Shown: piece by piece, positions 34,345 to 43,863 of the stretch
Layout: each line of letters starts with the position of its first letter
How positions within the stretch are numbered: position 1 is the stretch's first letter
Assembly (NCBI GenBank): GCA_964514105.1
Contig: CAZEPJ010000001.1
Location: 1-64,000, forward strand
Origin: CAZEPJ01 sp964514105
GTDB lineage: Bacteria > Desulfobacterota > Desulfocorpusculales > Desulfocorpusculum
Direction: 5' to 3'
DNA: 64,000 nucleotides
Notes under the pieces: generated by a model
What the model was told of the DNA's origin: nothing
Databases searched by the model: none
Seen by the model: the letters and a program-made list of their open reading frames with translations, nothing else
Program-made: the position numbers and the translations under genes

Positions 34345-36639
34345 ATGGCAGGCGCGAAGAAGGTCCTCCCGGCATCCGGCTGCCACGCCGCCGTGGAGCC
34401 GCGGACGGCCAGCGCGGAGGCGTCCGCCGCGATGGAGGCGCCTGACCGTCCCATGGATTCGCCCCCGACACCCAATGCCCAACGGCCCGCGCCCTGGGAA
34501 GGCCCTCGAGCTGCAGCCGAGGCCCTGCTCGCTGCCCTCAACGCGTCCCAAAGGGAGGCGGTGACCCATCGGGGCGGGCCCCTCATGGTGCTGGCGGGGG
34601 CGGGGAGCGGCAAGACGCGGGTCATCACATATCGCATCGCCCACATCCTGGCCCGCGGCGAGGCCCAGCCCTGGAATATCCTGGCCGTAACTTTCACCAA
34701 CAAGGCTGCCCGGGAGATGCGGGAGCGGATCTGGACGCTCCTGGGCAGGCCCGAGAGGGACCTGTGGGTCAGTACCTTTCACTCGGCCTGCGCCAAGATC
34801 CTGCGGGGGCACGCTCATCTCGTGGGGTACAACAGGGATTTCTCCATCTACGATGATCGCGATCAACTGAGCTTGGTGGAGGAATGCTGTCGCGATCTGG
34901 ACGTGGATCCGGAGCGGTTCCCGCCCCGCCTGCTTCTCAGCCGGATCAGTGCGGCCAAGCAGCAGTATCGATCCCCCGAGGAGGTCACGGCTGCGGCCGG
35001 GTGGGATCCCCTGGAGAGCCGGGTGGGCGCTGTCTACGGCCTGTACCAAGAGCGGCTGCGACACGCCCAGGCCATGGATTTCGACGACCTTCTGTTCCAG
35101 ACCCTGTCCCTCTGGGACACCCACCCCGAGGTCCTGGGGCACTACCGTCAACGCTGGGTTCACGTGTTGGTGGACGAGTTCCAGGACACCAATCGGATCC
35201 AGTACCGCTTGGTGCGGGCCCTGGCCGCGCGGCATCGGAACCTGTGCGTGGTGGGGGACGACGACCAGTCCATCTACAGTTGGCGGGGGGCGGACCTGGG
35301 GAACATCCTGGGCTTCGAGGAGGACTTCCCCGATGTGACGCTGGTACGGCTCGAGCAGAACTACCGCTCCACCCAGCGCATCCTGAGTGCCTCGGGTGCC
35401 GTGATCCGGAGAAACAACCTGCGCAAGGGCAAGACCCTCTGGACCCAGAACGAAGTCGGGGAGCCCCTGTCCCTGTACCAGGCGGCGAACGAGCGGGACG
35501 AAGCGGCCTTCGTGGCCGACGAGGTAAAACATCTGGTGCTTGGGGAGGGTTTGCGCCCCTCCGACATCGCGGTCTTCTACCGGACCCATGCGCAATCCCG
35601 CGTCCTGGAGGAGGAGTTCCTGTCGCGGCGAACCGCATTTTCCATTTACGGGGGATTGGGGTTCTACGAGCGCAGAGAGGTCAAGGACGTGGTGGCCTAT
35701 CTCCGGGCCCTCATCCATCCGTCCGACGACCTGAGCTGGAAACGCATCGTGAACAGGCCCCGCCGGGGCATCGGCAAGACGACGGTGGAGGCCGCTGAGA
35801 AGACGGCGGCCGCCCGGGGGATCCCGTTCAGCCAGGCCCTGCGGGTCTTGGGCGAGGAGGGGAAGCGTCGTGGGCCCGGGGCCAGGGTGCGGGCCTTCGT
35901 GGAGATGATGGACGGCCTCGCCCGGGCTGCGGCGGATCTCCGGGTTCGGGAGCTGCTGGAGGCCGTCCTGGAGGAGAGCGGGTACCTGGCGGACCTCCGA
36001 AGGCAGGAAACCCTAGAGGCGCAGGAACGGCTGGGCAACCTGCAGGAATTGCTCAACCTCGTGGCGGAGTACGGGGAAGAGGAGGAAGAGGGGCTCACGG
36101 GTTTCCTGGAGCGCGTGGCCCTGGTGAGCGATATCGACCGCCTGGACCCCGAGCAGGACCGGGTTTCCCTCATGACCCTTCACTCGGCCAAGGGGCTGGA
36201 GTTCCCGGTGGTCTTCATGGTGGGGATGGAAGAGCGGCTCCTGCCCCACGGCTCGGCCCTGGACGATCCCTCCGAGCTGGAGGAGGAGCGGCGGCTGTGC
36301 TACGTGGGGATGACCCGGGCCTGCAAGCGGCTCTACCTCACGTACGCCGCCTCCCGGCGCATCTGGGGGACGCCTCAGGATCTCGCCCCTTCCCGCTTTC
36401 TGCTGGAGATCCCCTCCCAATGCCTCCAGGCCCTCTCCCCCGGGGGGCTCCCCGCCCTGGACGACGAGGACCCCCAGGGTTCATGCGGGGTCTTCCCGGG
36501 ACGCTGGGTTCGCCATCCCCAGTTCGGGGTGGGCCGCATCCAGCGGGTCCTGGAGGGGGGCACCCGCGTGGTGGTGCATTTCCCGGGGGTGGGAGACAAG
36601 CGCTTTGTCACCCAAGAGGCGCCGCTGCAATGGGTCTGA
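34345..36639 (+). CDS. pcrA: UvrD/PcrA/Rep-family DNA helicase
   Basis: A 764-residue superfamily 1A helicase. Motifs in order: LNASQREAV, Walker A AGAGSGKTRV, TFTNKAAREM, STFHSACAKIL, DEFQDTN, GDDDQSIYSWRGA, LEQNYRST, VFYRTHAQSR, LMTLHSAKGLEFPVVFMVG and LCYVGMTRA. The C terminus (WVRHPQFGVGRIQRV) is the small Tudor-like tail of PcrA/UvrD that contacts polymerase or UvrB. It unwinds DNA 3' to 5' in repair and replication restart. The N-terminal ~60 residues before the Q motif are poorly conserved, so the start may be internal (for example 34453). It follows glmS by 30 nt. Confidence 0.95.
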   Translation: MAGAKKVLPASGCHAAVEPRTASAEASAAMEAPDRPMDSPPTPNAQRPAPWEGPRAAAEALLAALNASQREAVTHRGGPLMVLAGAGSGKTRVITYRIAHILARGEAQPWNILAVTFTNKAAREMRERIWTLLGRPERDLWVSTFHSACAKILRGHAHLVGYNRDFSIYDDRDQLSLVEECCRDLDVDPERFPPRLLLSRISAAKQQYRSPEEVTAAAGWDPLESRVGAVYGLYQERLRHAQAMDFDDLLFQTLSLWDTHPEVLGHYRQRWVHVLVDEFQDTNRIQYRLVRALAARHRNLCVVGDDDQSIYSWRGADLGNILGFEEDFPDVTLVRLEQNYRSTQRILSASGAVIRRNNLRKGKTLWTQNEVGEPLSLYQAANERDEAAFVADEVKHLVLGEGLRPSDIAVFYRTHAQSRVLEEEFLSRRTAFSIYGGLGFYERREVKDVVAYLRALIHPSDDLSWKRIVNRPRRGIGKTTVEAAEKTAAARGIPFSQALRVLGEEGKRRGPGARVRAFVEMMDGLARAAADLRVRELLEAVLEESGYLADLRRQETLEAQERLGNLQELLNLVAEYGEEEEEGLTGFLERVALVSDIDRLDPEQDRVSLMTLHSAKGLEFPVVFMVGMEERLLPHGSALDDPSELEEERRLCYVGMTRACKRLYLTYAASRRIWGTPQDLAPSRFLLEIPSQCLQALSPGGLPALDDEDPQGSCGVFPGRWVRHPQFGVGRIQRVLEGGTRVVVHFPGVGDKRFVTQEAPLQWV

Positions 36640-36723
36640 TGGCCCCGGCCAAGCCGCGCTGGGGTGCGGGCCGAAGGTCCTCCCCGCCCAAAGCCGGGGC
36701 AGAGCCTGGCCGAAAAACAAGGG

Positions 36724-36742
36724 CCTCACCCGCCTGGTGAGG
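36724..36742. terminator. Possible hairpin between converging genes
   Basis: CCTCACC (36724-36730), loop CGCCT, GGTGAGG (36736-36742): a perfect 7-bp stem between pcrA and the converging exported-protein gene. It lacks a T tract on either strand, so intrinsic termination is doubtful. Confidence 0.3.
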
Positions 36743-36817
36743 GCCGAGAAGCCCTCCAAAGCATCCGCCATGCATAAGGGCCCGTCCGGCCCGGTGGTGG
36801 CACAGAGGAGTGAGGGG

Positions 36818-37522
36818 CTACGGGCTCGGGGACGGCGGCTCCTGGATGGCCTCAACGATATCCGTGGCCATGTCGTCCAGGACGACCTCCGCCTCCTGGG
36901 ATGTCAGGCCTCCATAGACAACCCCTTTCTTCGTCGCCACCGCCACGGCCTTGTCCCACTTCCTGATGAACTTCCTGTCCGCCTTGTCCAGCCTCCTGGT
37001 CAGCTTGTCGGGTTTGGGCTTGTGAACGTCCTGGCTGTACGCCTTGAGCAGGTCCAAGGCCTTCTGCCCTGCGACCTTGAGCAGGTGGTCCGCCAGGTTT
37101 CGTGCCACGGGATCCGCGAGGTCGAGCAGGTCGTCTCCGCCGCCCGCCGCCCCATCCGGCCCCAAGACCGCCCCGTCGAGGATTTCGTCGGCAGCCCCTT
37201 CGTCAGTCCCGTTCCCCCCGATCAACGCCACCATATCGGCCAGTTCGGCGGCGGAGTTGCAGCCGGTCCCCGGGTCGGCGTTGTTCCACCGAACCGCCAG
37301 CTGGTCGTATGCCGTCTGAATGCATGCCGAGGGATCGCCCGCGGGGTCGCCCTTGAGGGCGTGAGCCCAGCAGAAAACGACCTTCTTGGCGTAGATGCTC
37401 AGGGCGTTGAGCCTTCGGCTCTGGCATGTGGCGTCGGGGTCGGGCGCGGCCATGGACGGACCGGCAGCCAGGGCCAGGACGCCAAGGACGGACGCCCATC
37501 CAAAAGCGAAAGCGCGCTTCAT
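36818..37522 (-). CDS. Exported protein of unknown function
   Basis: A 234-residue protein. The ATG at 37522 has GGAGGG 7 nt upstream. A signal peptide is clear: MKRAFAFGWASVLGVLALAA, cleavage after PSMAA. The mature part has four Cys near its N-terminal third (ATCQSRRLN, VFCWAH, SACIQTAYD, GTGCNSAAELAD), spaced like a disulphide-linked or heme-free periplasmic protein, and a Lys-rich helical C terminus. No CxxCH heme motif is present. Not recognised; the Asp/Gly-rich centre (GAVLGPDGAAGGGDDLLD) is unusual. Confidence 0.7.
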   Translation of the reverse strand: MKRAFAFGWASVLGVLALAAGPSMAAPDPDATCQSRRLNALSIYAKKVVFCWAHALKGDPAGDPSACIQTAYDQLAVRWNNADPGTGCNSAAELADMVALIGGNGTDEGAADEILDGAVLGPDGAAGGGDDLLDLADPVARNLADHLLKVAGQKALDLLKAYSQDVHKPKPDKLTRRLDKADRKFIRKWDKAVAVATKKGVVYGGLTSQEAEVVLDDMATDIVEAIQEPPSPSP

Positions 37523-37912
37523 GTCTATTCCCTCCTTGGTCTTGCGGCCGAGAAACGTCACCTCGATCCGTTGGGTGTCCGCCTCCCCGACGGCCGGGGC
37601 CTTCACGTTGCGGTTCGCCGTCCGGGTGATGCCCTCTTCGGGATCGATCCCAAGAGGCCTTGCCGAGGGAAGATGCGTGCCTTCATCCGCCGGGCAGCCA
37701 CGCTGCCTGGCCCCACGGCGTGGAACCAGGCTGACAGCCTTGCGCCCCACCCTCCCGAGATGTTTGCCCTTCAGCGAAACGCCCTGCCATTGGATAATAC
37801 CAGAAGACCGGAAGATAGGAAACGGATCAACGCATGACTTTGAAATCCTTCACACTTCAAGCCCGGGAAGAGGCATGGATGGGCAGCCGGGGGCCCCCCC
37901 GGACCCCGAAGG
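37523..37912. other. Intergenic region upstream of the exported protein
   Basis: About 390 nt. A reverse-strand -10-like TATTAT lies at 37799-37794 with only a poor -35 (TTTCCT) at 17 nt. It could drive the exported-protein gene about 270 nt downstream. Nothing else is recognised. Confidence 0.3.
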
Positions 37913-38554
37913 TCAAAGGGGCTGGCCGCCGGCCTCGCGGACGATGCCCTTGAGATATGCCACAGCCTCTTCAGCCAGACAGGTCGAATCGACGGATACG
38001 GACAGCTCGTGGTTGTGCCCTAGGGCGCTGTTGGTGAAGTTATGACTTCCCACGATGAGGTGACGGCGGTCTACAACCGTGGCCTTCATGTGGGACCTTC
38101 GATCGGGTCGATCCCAATGGACCGTGACCCCGGCCTTCTTCAGCCGCTCGGCGCTCTTCTTGTTGTCTCTGGCCAGTTCCGAGCGCGGGTCCTCCGGCAA
38201 TTCCAGGAGGAGCTGAACCCGAACGCCCCGCTTGTGGGCCCGGATCAGTTCCCGGATCAGGCCATCTGTGGTGCTTTGGCGATGGCCTGCGGCCTTGAAC
38301 GTGAACATGCCGATCCAGATCTCCTTCTTGGCCCTCTTGACGAGGTTGGTCAGGGCCGGGGAGAGCCGTTCGTCGGGGAGAAACTGCACCGTGGCCGGGG
38401 GGCAGGGGGTGGAAGCGTACACCAAATCCCGGCACGTGCATGACAGGAGGAGCACGACCGCAAACAGGGCCGCCTCGGTACAGCGGATCCATTGTCTCGA
38501 TGCCGGAAGAGGGGCCATCCCCGACACATCTTCCGGCATCTCTGTCCGCTGCAT
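37913..38554 (-). CDS. Exported phospholipase D-like protein (single HKD)
   Basis: A 213-residue protein. A hydrophobic N-terminal stretch (AALFAVVLLLSCTCRDL) is a signal peptide, possibly a lipoprotein signal because LLLSC fits a lipobox. A single HKD motif, HMKATVVDRRHLIVGSHNF, marks the Nuc/EndA-type PLD branch, which forms dimers to build one active site and usually cuts DNA or RNA. The N-terminal half shows KKEIWIGMFTF. Its ATG overlaps the dnaK stop (TGATG, 38556-38552), so it is translationally coupled to dnaK, an odd neighbour for a secreted nuclease. Confidence 0.85.
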   Translation of the reverse strand: MQRTEMPEDVSGMAPLPASRQWIRCTEAALFAVVLLLSCTCRDLVYASTPCPPATVQFLPDERLSPALTNLVKRAKKEIWIGMFTFKAAGHRQSTTDGLIRELIRAHKRGVRVQLLLELPEDPRSELARDNKKSAERLKKAGVTVHWDRPDRRSHMKATVVDRRHLIVGSHNFTNSALGHNHELSVSVDSTCLAEEAVAYLKGIVREAGGQPL

Positions 38555-40485
38555 CACTTCACTTCCTCGAAATCCGCGTCCACCACATCATCCCCGCCCT
38601 GGCCCCTGGAGGATCCAGCGCCGCCCGACGGCCCTCCGTGCGCCCCGCCCGCCTGGCTCTGCTGCTGGGAAGCCTTGGCGTACATGGCCTCGGCAAGCTT
38701 GTGGGAGGCGCTCTGGAGCTCTTCGGTGGCCCGTTTGATGGCGTCCGGGTCAGAGCCTTCCATGGCCCGGCGAAGGGCTTGGACGGCCGAGTCGATGCCC
38801 TGGCGATCCGCCGCGTCGATCTTGTCGGCGTGTTCCTTCAGGTTCTTCTCCGTGTGATAGATCATGTTGTCCGCGTTGTTTCGGGCTTCGGCCAACTGTC
38901 GCTTTCGCTTGTCCTCGTCCGCATGGGCCTGGCCCTCCCGGACCATCTTCTGGATCTCTTCCTCGCTCAGGCCCGAGGAAGCGGTGATCTTGATGGACTG
39001 CTCCTTGCCCGTGGCCTTGTCCTTGGCCGACACGTGGACGATGCCGTTGGCATCGATGTCGAAGGTCACCTCGATCTGGGGGATGCCCCGGGGAGCGGGC
39101 GGGATCCCCGTCAGATTGAATCGACCCAGTGTCTTGTTGTCCCCCGCCATCTCTCGCTCGCCCTGCAGGACGTGAATGGTGACCTCGGTCTGGCTGTCGG
39201 CCGCCGTGGAGAAGATCTCGCTCTTGCGGGTGGGAATGGTCGTGTTGCGCTCGATGAGCCGCGTGAACACCCCGCCCAGGGTCTCGATCCCCAGGGAAAG
39301 CGGCGTCACGTCCAGAAGCAGCACGTCCTTCACTTCCCCCTTGAGCACCCCGGCTTGGATCGCGGCTCCCACCGCCACGACCTCATCCGGATTGACACCC
39401 TTGTTGGGCTCCTTGCCGAAGATCTCCTTGACCTTTTGCTGGACTCGGGGCATCCGGGTCATGCCTCCCACCAGGATCACCTCGTTGATGTCCGCTGGCC
39501 GAAGCCCTGCGTCCTTGAGGGCCTGGCGGCACGGTCCTTCGAGCTTGGCGATGAGGTCCTCCACCAGGGACTCCACCTTGGCCCGGGTGAGCTTGAGGTT
39601 GAGGTGTTTGGGCCCGCTGGCGTCCGCGGTGATGAAGGGGAGGTTGACCTCGGTCTCCATGGAAGAGGAGAGCTCCATCTTGGCCTTTTCCGCGGCCTCC
39701 TTGAGCCTCTGGAGGGCCATTCGATCCTTGCGCAGATCGATCCCCTGGTCCTTCTTGAACTCGTCGGCCAGGTAATCGATGATTCGCAGGTCGAAGTCCT
39801 CACCGCCCAGATGGGTGTCGCCGTTGGTGGCCTTGACCTCGATGGATTTCTCCCCTTCCACGTCCATGATGTCCAGGATGGAGATGTCGTACGTCCCCCC
39901 GCCCAGGTCGAAAACGGCGATCTTTTCATCCTTGTGGCGATCCATGCCATAGGCCAGGGATGCCGCCGTTGGCTCGTTGATGATGCGAAGCACATTGAGA
40001 CCGGCGATTCTGCCGGCGTCCTTTGTGGCCTGGCGCTGGCTATCGTTGAAGTAGGCCGGCACAGTGATGACCGCCTCGGAGATGTTCTCCCCCAGGAAGT
40101 CATCGGCGGTCTGCTTCATCTTCTGGAGCACCATGGCGGAGATCTCCGGCGGAGAATAGCTCTTGCCCCGCACCTGAATGTGGGCATCGCCGTTGGCCGC
40201 CTTCACGATCTTGTACGGCAGGATCTTCAGATCCTTCTGGACCTCCGGGTCGTCGAACTTCCGCCCGATGAGCCGCTTCACCGCGTACAGCGTGTTTTCG
40301 GGGTTGGTGATGGCCTGGCGCCTGGCGATCTGGCCGACCAACCGCTCCCCACTTTCCGTAAAGGCCACTACCGACGGGGTGGTGCGCCCGCCCTCGGAGT
40401 TCGCTATGACCTTGGACTCGCCGCCCTCCATGATCGCCACGCAAGAGTTCGTCGTCCCCAAATCGATCCCGATGGCTCTCTTCAT
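38554..40485 (-). CDS. dnaK: Chaperone protein DnaK (Hsp70)
   Basis: A 643-residue Hsp70. The ATPase domain starts IGIDLGTTNSCVAIMEGG and contains VPAYFNDSQRQATKDAG, FDLGGGTYDISI and LVGGMTRMPRVQQ. The linker DVLLLDVTPLSLG is followed by the substrate-binding domain and a helical lid, with a GGA/GSS-rich tail and final acidic DADFEEVK. It works with GrpE (encoded 55 nt upstream) in folding and heat-shock recovery; no dnaJ gene follows. Its stop overlaps the start of the PLD-like gene. Confidence 0.98.
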   Translation of the reverse strand: MKRAIGIDLGTTNSCVAIMEGGESKVIANSEGGRTTPSVVAFTESGERLVGQIARRQAITNPENTLYAVKRLIGRKFDDPEVQKDLKILPYKIVKAANGDAHIQVRGKSYSPPEISAMVLQKMKQTADDFLGENISEAVITVPAYFNDSQRQATKDAGRIAGLNVLRIINEPTAASLAYGMDRHKDEKIAVFDLGGGTYDISILDIMDVEGEKSIEVKATNGDTHLGGEDFDLRIIDYLADEFKKDQGIDLRKDRMALQRLKEAAEKAKMELSSSMETEVNLPFITADASGPKHLNLKLTRAKVESLVEDLIAKLEGPCRQALKDAGLRPADINEVILVGGMTRMPRVQQKVKEIFGKEPNKGVNPDEVVAVGAAIQAGVLKGEVKDVLLLDVTPLSLGIETLGGVFTRLIERNTTIPTRKSEIFSTAADSQTEVTIHVLQGEREMAGDNKTLGRFNLTGIPPAPRGIPQIEVTFDIDANGIVHVSAKDKATGKEQSIKITASSGLSEEEIQKMVREGQAHADEDKRKRQLAEARNNADNMIYHTEKNLKEHADKIDAADRQGIDSAVQALRRAMEGSDPDAIKRATEELQSASHKLAEAMYAKASQQQSQAGGAHGGPSGGAGSSRGQGGDDVVDADFEEVK

Positions 40486-40540
40486 CCCTGGCTCCTCCGT
40501 TTTCCCAAGGCGCCGCTGGCTGCCTGGGAGGGGATTGCAA

Positions 40541-41098
40541 TCAGCTTCTCCTGGAGACCGCCACCTTGGAAGGTCTCAAAAGTCGGTCGTGCAACCGGTA
40601 GCCTCGCTCCATCTCCTGGACCACCATGTTTGGCTCATGCCCGGCGGAATCGACCTGCATGACGGCTTCGTGGAGCGCAGGATCAAACGGCTGATTCAAT
40701 GCATCGATGGGCGTCACCCCAGCCCGCTCCAGAGCTGCGGCGAACTGCCTCTGGACCATGCGAACGCCCTCCAGCATCCCATCCTGAGCCTGGGGATTGT
40801 CCCCGTGATCCAGCGCGCGCCCCAGGTTGTCGAGAATGGGCAAGAGCTCCTTCAAGAGGCCCTCATGAGCGAACCTGGCGAGTTCCTCCCGCTCCCTCGC
40901 CGAGCGCTTCCTGTAGTTCTCCAGGTCCGCGGCCGCCCGCATCCAACGATCCCGAAGCTGATCCGCCTCCTGCCGGGACTGCTCGATCTCTTTGCGAAGG
41001 GCCTCCAGCTCCTCCCGGAGCTTGGCGGCGCCCCGCCGCCCCCTCCTTCCCTCGTCCAAGGCGGCTTCGGATTCGCGCTTGTCTTCGTGGCCCTCCAT
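40541..41098 (-). CDS. grpE: Nucleotide exchange factor GrpE
   Basis: A 185-residue cochaperone. The start at 41098 follows GAGGGG on the reverse strand. The long N-terminal coiled coil (REELEALRKEIEQSRQEADQ) runs into RDRWMRAAADLENYRKRSAR, the GrpE dimer helix, and the beta domain carries FDPALHEAVMQVD and GYRLHDRLLRPSKVAVS. It releases ADP from DnaK. The promoter at 41180-41208 lies just upstream and faces lon. Confidence 0.95.
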   Translation of the reverse strand: MEGHEDKRESEAALDEGRRGRRGAAKLREELEALRKEIEQSRQEADQLRDRWMRAAADLENYRKRSAREREELARFAHEGLLKELLPILDNLGRALDHGDNPQAQDGMLEGVRMVQRQFAAALERAGVTPIDALNQPFDPALHEAVMQVDSAGHEPNMVVQEMERGYRLHDRLLRPSKVAVSRRS

Positions 41099-41179
41099 GG
41101 ACAGTCCCCTCGATCGTTCATGCGTTATTGCTGGAATTCCCATAACTTAAATCGCATCGGGCGCCAAACGGCTTAATGG

Positions 41180-41208
41180 AACATAAGCACCTCCCACAAC
41201 GTTGTCAA
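41180..41208 (-). promoter_or_regulatory. grpE-dnaK promoter
   Basis: Reverse strand TTGACA (41208-41203), 17 nt, TATGTT (41185-41180), about 80 nt before the grpE start. It looks like a sigma70 promoter rather than a sigma32 one. No CIRCE inverted repeat is present. Confidence 0.65.
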
Positions 41209-41231
41209 GCCGTGAACCGAAAGGCCGTTCC

Positions 41232-41260
41232 TTGACTTTGGCCCCCCCCACTTCTATTAT
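41232..41260 (+). promoter_or_regulatory. lon promoter
   Basis: TTGACT (41232-41237), 17 nt including a C8 run, TATTAT (41255-41260). It lies 170 nt before the lon start and is back to back with the grpE promoter; their -35 elements are 23 nt apart. Confidence 0.65.
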
Positions 41261-41430
41261 TCTAAGGGGACTGGGCCCCGGGGATTTCGCGTGGCCGAGG
41301 GGCTTCACAGGGCGCAGAGGGCGTTTGACACATTGGCCAAGGCTCCAGAATGCGAGGGCTTCTCCCAGCGTCACACCCCCGGCATCGGTCCTTCTGAATC
41401 CAAGCTACGACACGACCAACGGAGGGTTTC

Positions 41431-43848
41431 ATGGCCCAGGACACGCTCCAGAAGGAGCAGATCCAAATCCCGGACATGCTCCCCATGCTGCCGGTTCGCG
41501 ATATCGTCGTCTTCTCGTATATGATTCTGCCCCTCTTCGTGGGCAGGGAAGGTTCCCTGCAGGCCGTCAACGAGGCTATGGCAGGCCAGAAGATGATCTT
41601 TCTGGCCACCCAGAAACGGGCCGGTGTGGAGGACCCGGAGACCGATGACATCTACCGGGTCGGCACCATCGCCATGATCATGAAGATGCTCAAACTGCCC
41701 GACGGGCGCGTGAAGATCCTGGTTCAGGGACTGGTCAAGGGCGTCATCAAGGAGTTCTTCCGCACGGGAAACGCGTACCACGTCCGGGTGGAAAAGGTCG
41801 AGGAGCGGGGTGCCGCAGAGGTGTCCGTAGAGGTAGAGGCCTTGATGCGCAGCGTCAAGGAAAGCAGCGAGAAGATCTTGACCCTCAAGGGGATGGTGTC
41901 GCCCGACGTGATGGCCATTCTGGACGCCATCGAGGAGCCGGGGAGGCTGGCCGATCTGGTTGCCTCCAACCTCAAGCTCAGGATCGAGGAGGCCCAGGCG
42001 ATCCTGGAGACCTTCGATCCTGTTGAGCGGCTGCGCATGGTCAATGATCTCCTCAACAAGGAGCTCGAGGTCTCCACCATGCAGGCCAAGATCCAGTCCC
42101 AGGCCAAAGAGGAGATGTCCAAGACCCAGCGTGACTACTACCTGCGTGAACAGATGCGGGCCATCAAGCAGGAACTGGGGGAGACGGACGAACGGTCGGA
42201 GGAGATCAACGAGCTCAGGGACAAGATCGCCAAGTCCAAGATGCCGACGGAGGTGGAGAAAGAGGCGCTCAAGCAGCTGACCCGGTTGGAGATGATGCAT
42301 CCGGATGCGGCGGAGGCCTCCATCGTCCGGACGTATCTGGACTGGATGGTGGAACTCCCGTGGAGCCGCAGCACCCGCGATCGCTTGAGCATTCCCAAGG
42401 TCCAGAAGGTCTTGGACGAGGATCACTACAATCTGGAAAAGGTCAAGGAGCGCATCCTGGAATATCTGGGCGTGCGCAAGATCAAGCGCCACATGAAGGG
42501 CCCCATTCTCTGCTTCGTGGGCCCCCCGGGCGTGGGGAAGACCTCCCTGGGACGTTCCATCGCCCGGGCCCTGGGAAGGAAGTTCACCCGCATCTCCCTG
42601 GGCGGGATCCGCGATGAGGCGGAGATCAGGGGGCATCGGCGCACCTACATCGGGGCCCTGCCCGGGCGCATCGTCCAGGGCATCAAGCAGGCGGGTTCCA
42701 ACAACCCGGTCTTCATGCTCGATGAGATCGACAAGGTGGGCGCCGATTTCCGGGGCGATCCGTCGGCCGCCCTATTGGAGGTGCTGGACCCGGAACAGAA
42801 CGCGACGTTCAGCGACCACTATCTCAACGTGCCCTTCGACCTGTCCAAGGTGATGTTCATCACCACCGCCAATCTCATCGATCCTATCATCCCGGCACTC
42901 AAGGACCGCATGGAGATCATCGAGATCCCGGGTTACTCCAACGAGGAGAAACTCCGGATCGCCCAGCAGTTCCTCATCCCCAGGCAGCTCAAGGAAAACG
43001 GGGTGACGACCCGGGACGTCTTGATCTCCGAGGAGGCCATCCTCCAGGTCATCTCCAACTACACCCGGGAGTCCGGGGTGCGTAACCTGGAGCGGGAGAT
43101 CGCTTCCATCTGCCGGAAGGTGGCCCGCCGGAAGGCGGAGGGGAACCGGGAGCTGACCCATGTGACCCGGGGCAATGTCCACAAGTTTCTCGGTGTACCG
43201 AAGTTTCTCCCTGAGGAGGAACAGGAGGAAAACGAAGTGGGGGTGGCGACAGGGTTGGCCTGGACCCCGTACGGAGGGGAGACGCTCTACGTGGAAGCGA
43301 GCACCATGAAGGGAAAGGGTAACTTGACACTCACGGGGCATCTGGGCGACGTCATGAAGGAGTCCGCCCATGCGGCACTCAGCTATGCCAGATCCCGGGC
43401 GTCCCGATGGGGCATCGACGAGAACTTCTACGCCGAGCGCGACGTCCACGTCCACGTGCCCGCGGGGGCCATCCCCAAGGACGGTCCTTCGGCTGGCGTG
43501 ACCATGACAACGGCCCTGGTATCGGCCCTCACCGGGTTTCCCGTCCGCAAGGACATCGCCATGACGGGGGAGATCACCTTGAGAGGGCGCGTCCTGCCCA
43601 TAGGCGGTCTCAAGGAGAAGGCCCTGGCGGCCATGCGGGCCAAGATCAACACCGTGGTCATCCCGGAGCGAAACAAGAAGGATCTCGAGGAGATTCCCAA
43701 GCACATCCTGAAGAAGATCCGATTTATCTTCGCCAGGGACATGGATCAGATTCTCGACGTCGCTCTCGTCAATGGGCGCAAGCGGAGGCGGGCCTCGACC
43801 AAAGGGCGGGGGGCGCGGGCGGGGTCGAGCCCATCCCCGGCGGCGTGA
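41431..43848 (+). CDS. lon: ATP-dependent protease Lon
   Basis: An 805-residue AAA+ serine protease that removes damaged and regulatory proteins. The N-terminal LAN domain starts near PDMLPMLPVRDIVVFSYMIL. The AAA module has Walker A GPPGVGKT and Walker B VFMLDEIDKVG. The protease domain carries the dyad Ser687 (KDGPSAGVTM) and Lys730 (GGLKEKALAA), 43 residues apart as in E. coli Lon. The C-terminal tail is short and basic. It is transcribed away from grpE-dnaK and closely followed (15 nt) by the first CorC-like gene. Confidence 0.98.
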   Translation: MAQDTLQKEQIQIPDMLPMLPVRDIVVFSYMILPLFVGREGSLQAVNEAMAGQKMIFLATQKRAGVEDPETDDIYRVGTIAMIMKMLKLPDGRVKILVQGLVKGVIKEFFRTGNAYHVRVEKVEERGAAEVSVEVEALMRSVKESSEKILTLKGMVSPDVMAILDAIEEPGRLADLVASNLKLRIEEAQAILETFDPVERLRMVNDLLNKELEVSTMQAKIQSQAKEEMSKTQRDYYLREQMRAIKQELGETDERSEEINELRDKIAKSKMPTEVEKEALKQLTRLEMMHPDAAEASIVRTYLDWMVELPWSRSTRDRLSIPKVQKVLDEDHYNLEKVKERILEYLGVRKIKRHMKGPILCFVGPPGVGKTSLGRSIARALGRKFTRISLGGIRDEAEIRGHRRTYIGALPGRIVQGIKQAGSNNPVFMLDEIDKVGADFRGDPSAALLEVLDPEQNATFSDHYLNVPFDLSKVMFITTANLIDPIIPALKDRMEIIEIPGYSNEEKLRIAQQFLIPRQLKENGVTTRDVLISEEAILQVISNYTRESGVRNLEREIASICRKVARRKAEGNRELTHVTRGNVHKFLGVPKFLPEEEQEENEVGVATGLAWTPYGGETLYVEASTMKGKGNLTLTGHLGDVMKESAHAALSYARSRASRWGIDENFYAERDVHVHVPAGAIPKDGPSAGVTMTTALVSALTGFPVRKDIAMTGEITLRGRVLPIGGLKEKALAAMRAKINTVVIPERNKKDLEEIPKHILKKIRFIFARDMDQILDVALVNGRKRRRASTKGRGARAGSSPSPAA

Positions 43849-43863
43849 TCCCGGGGCCATCTC

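Noticed and set aside
38440..40662. A 740-codon forward frame across dnaK
   Set aside because: It is the mirror of dnaK, produced by high GC and few stops; no motif or RBS.
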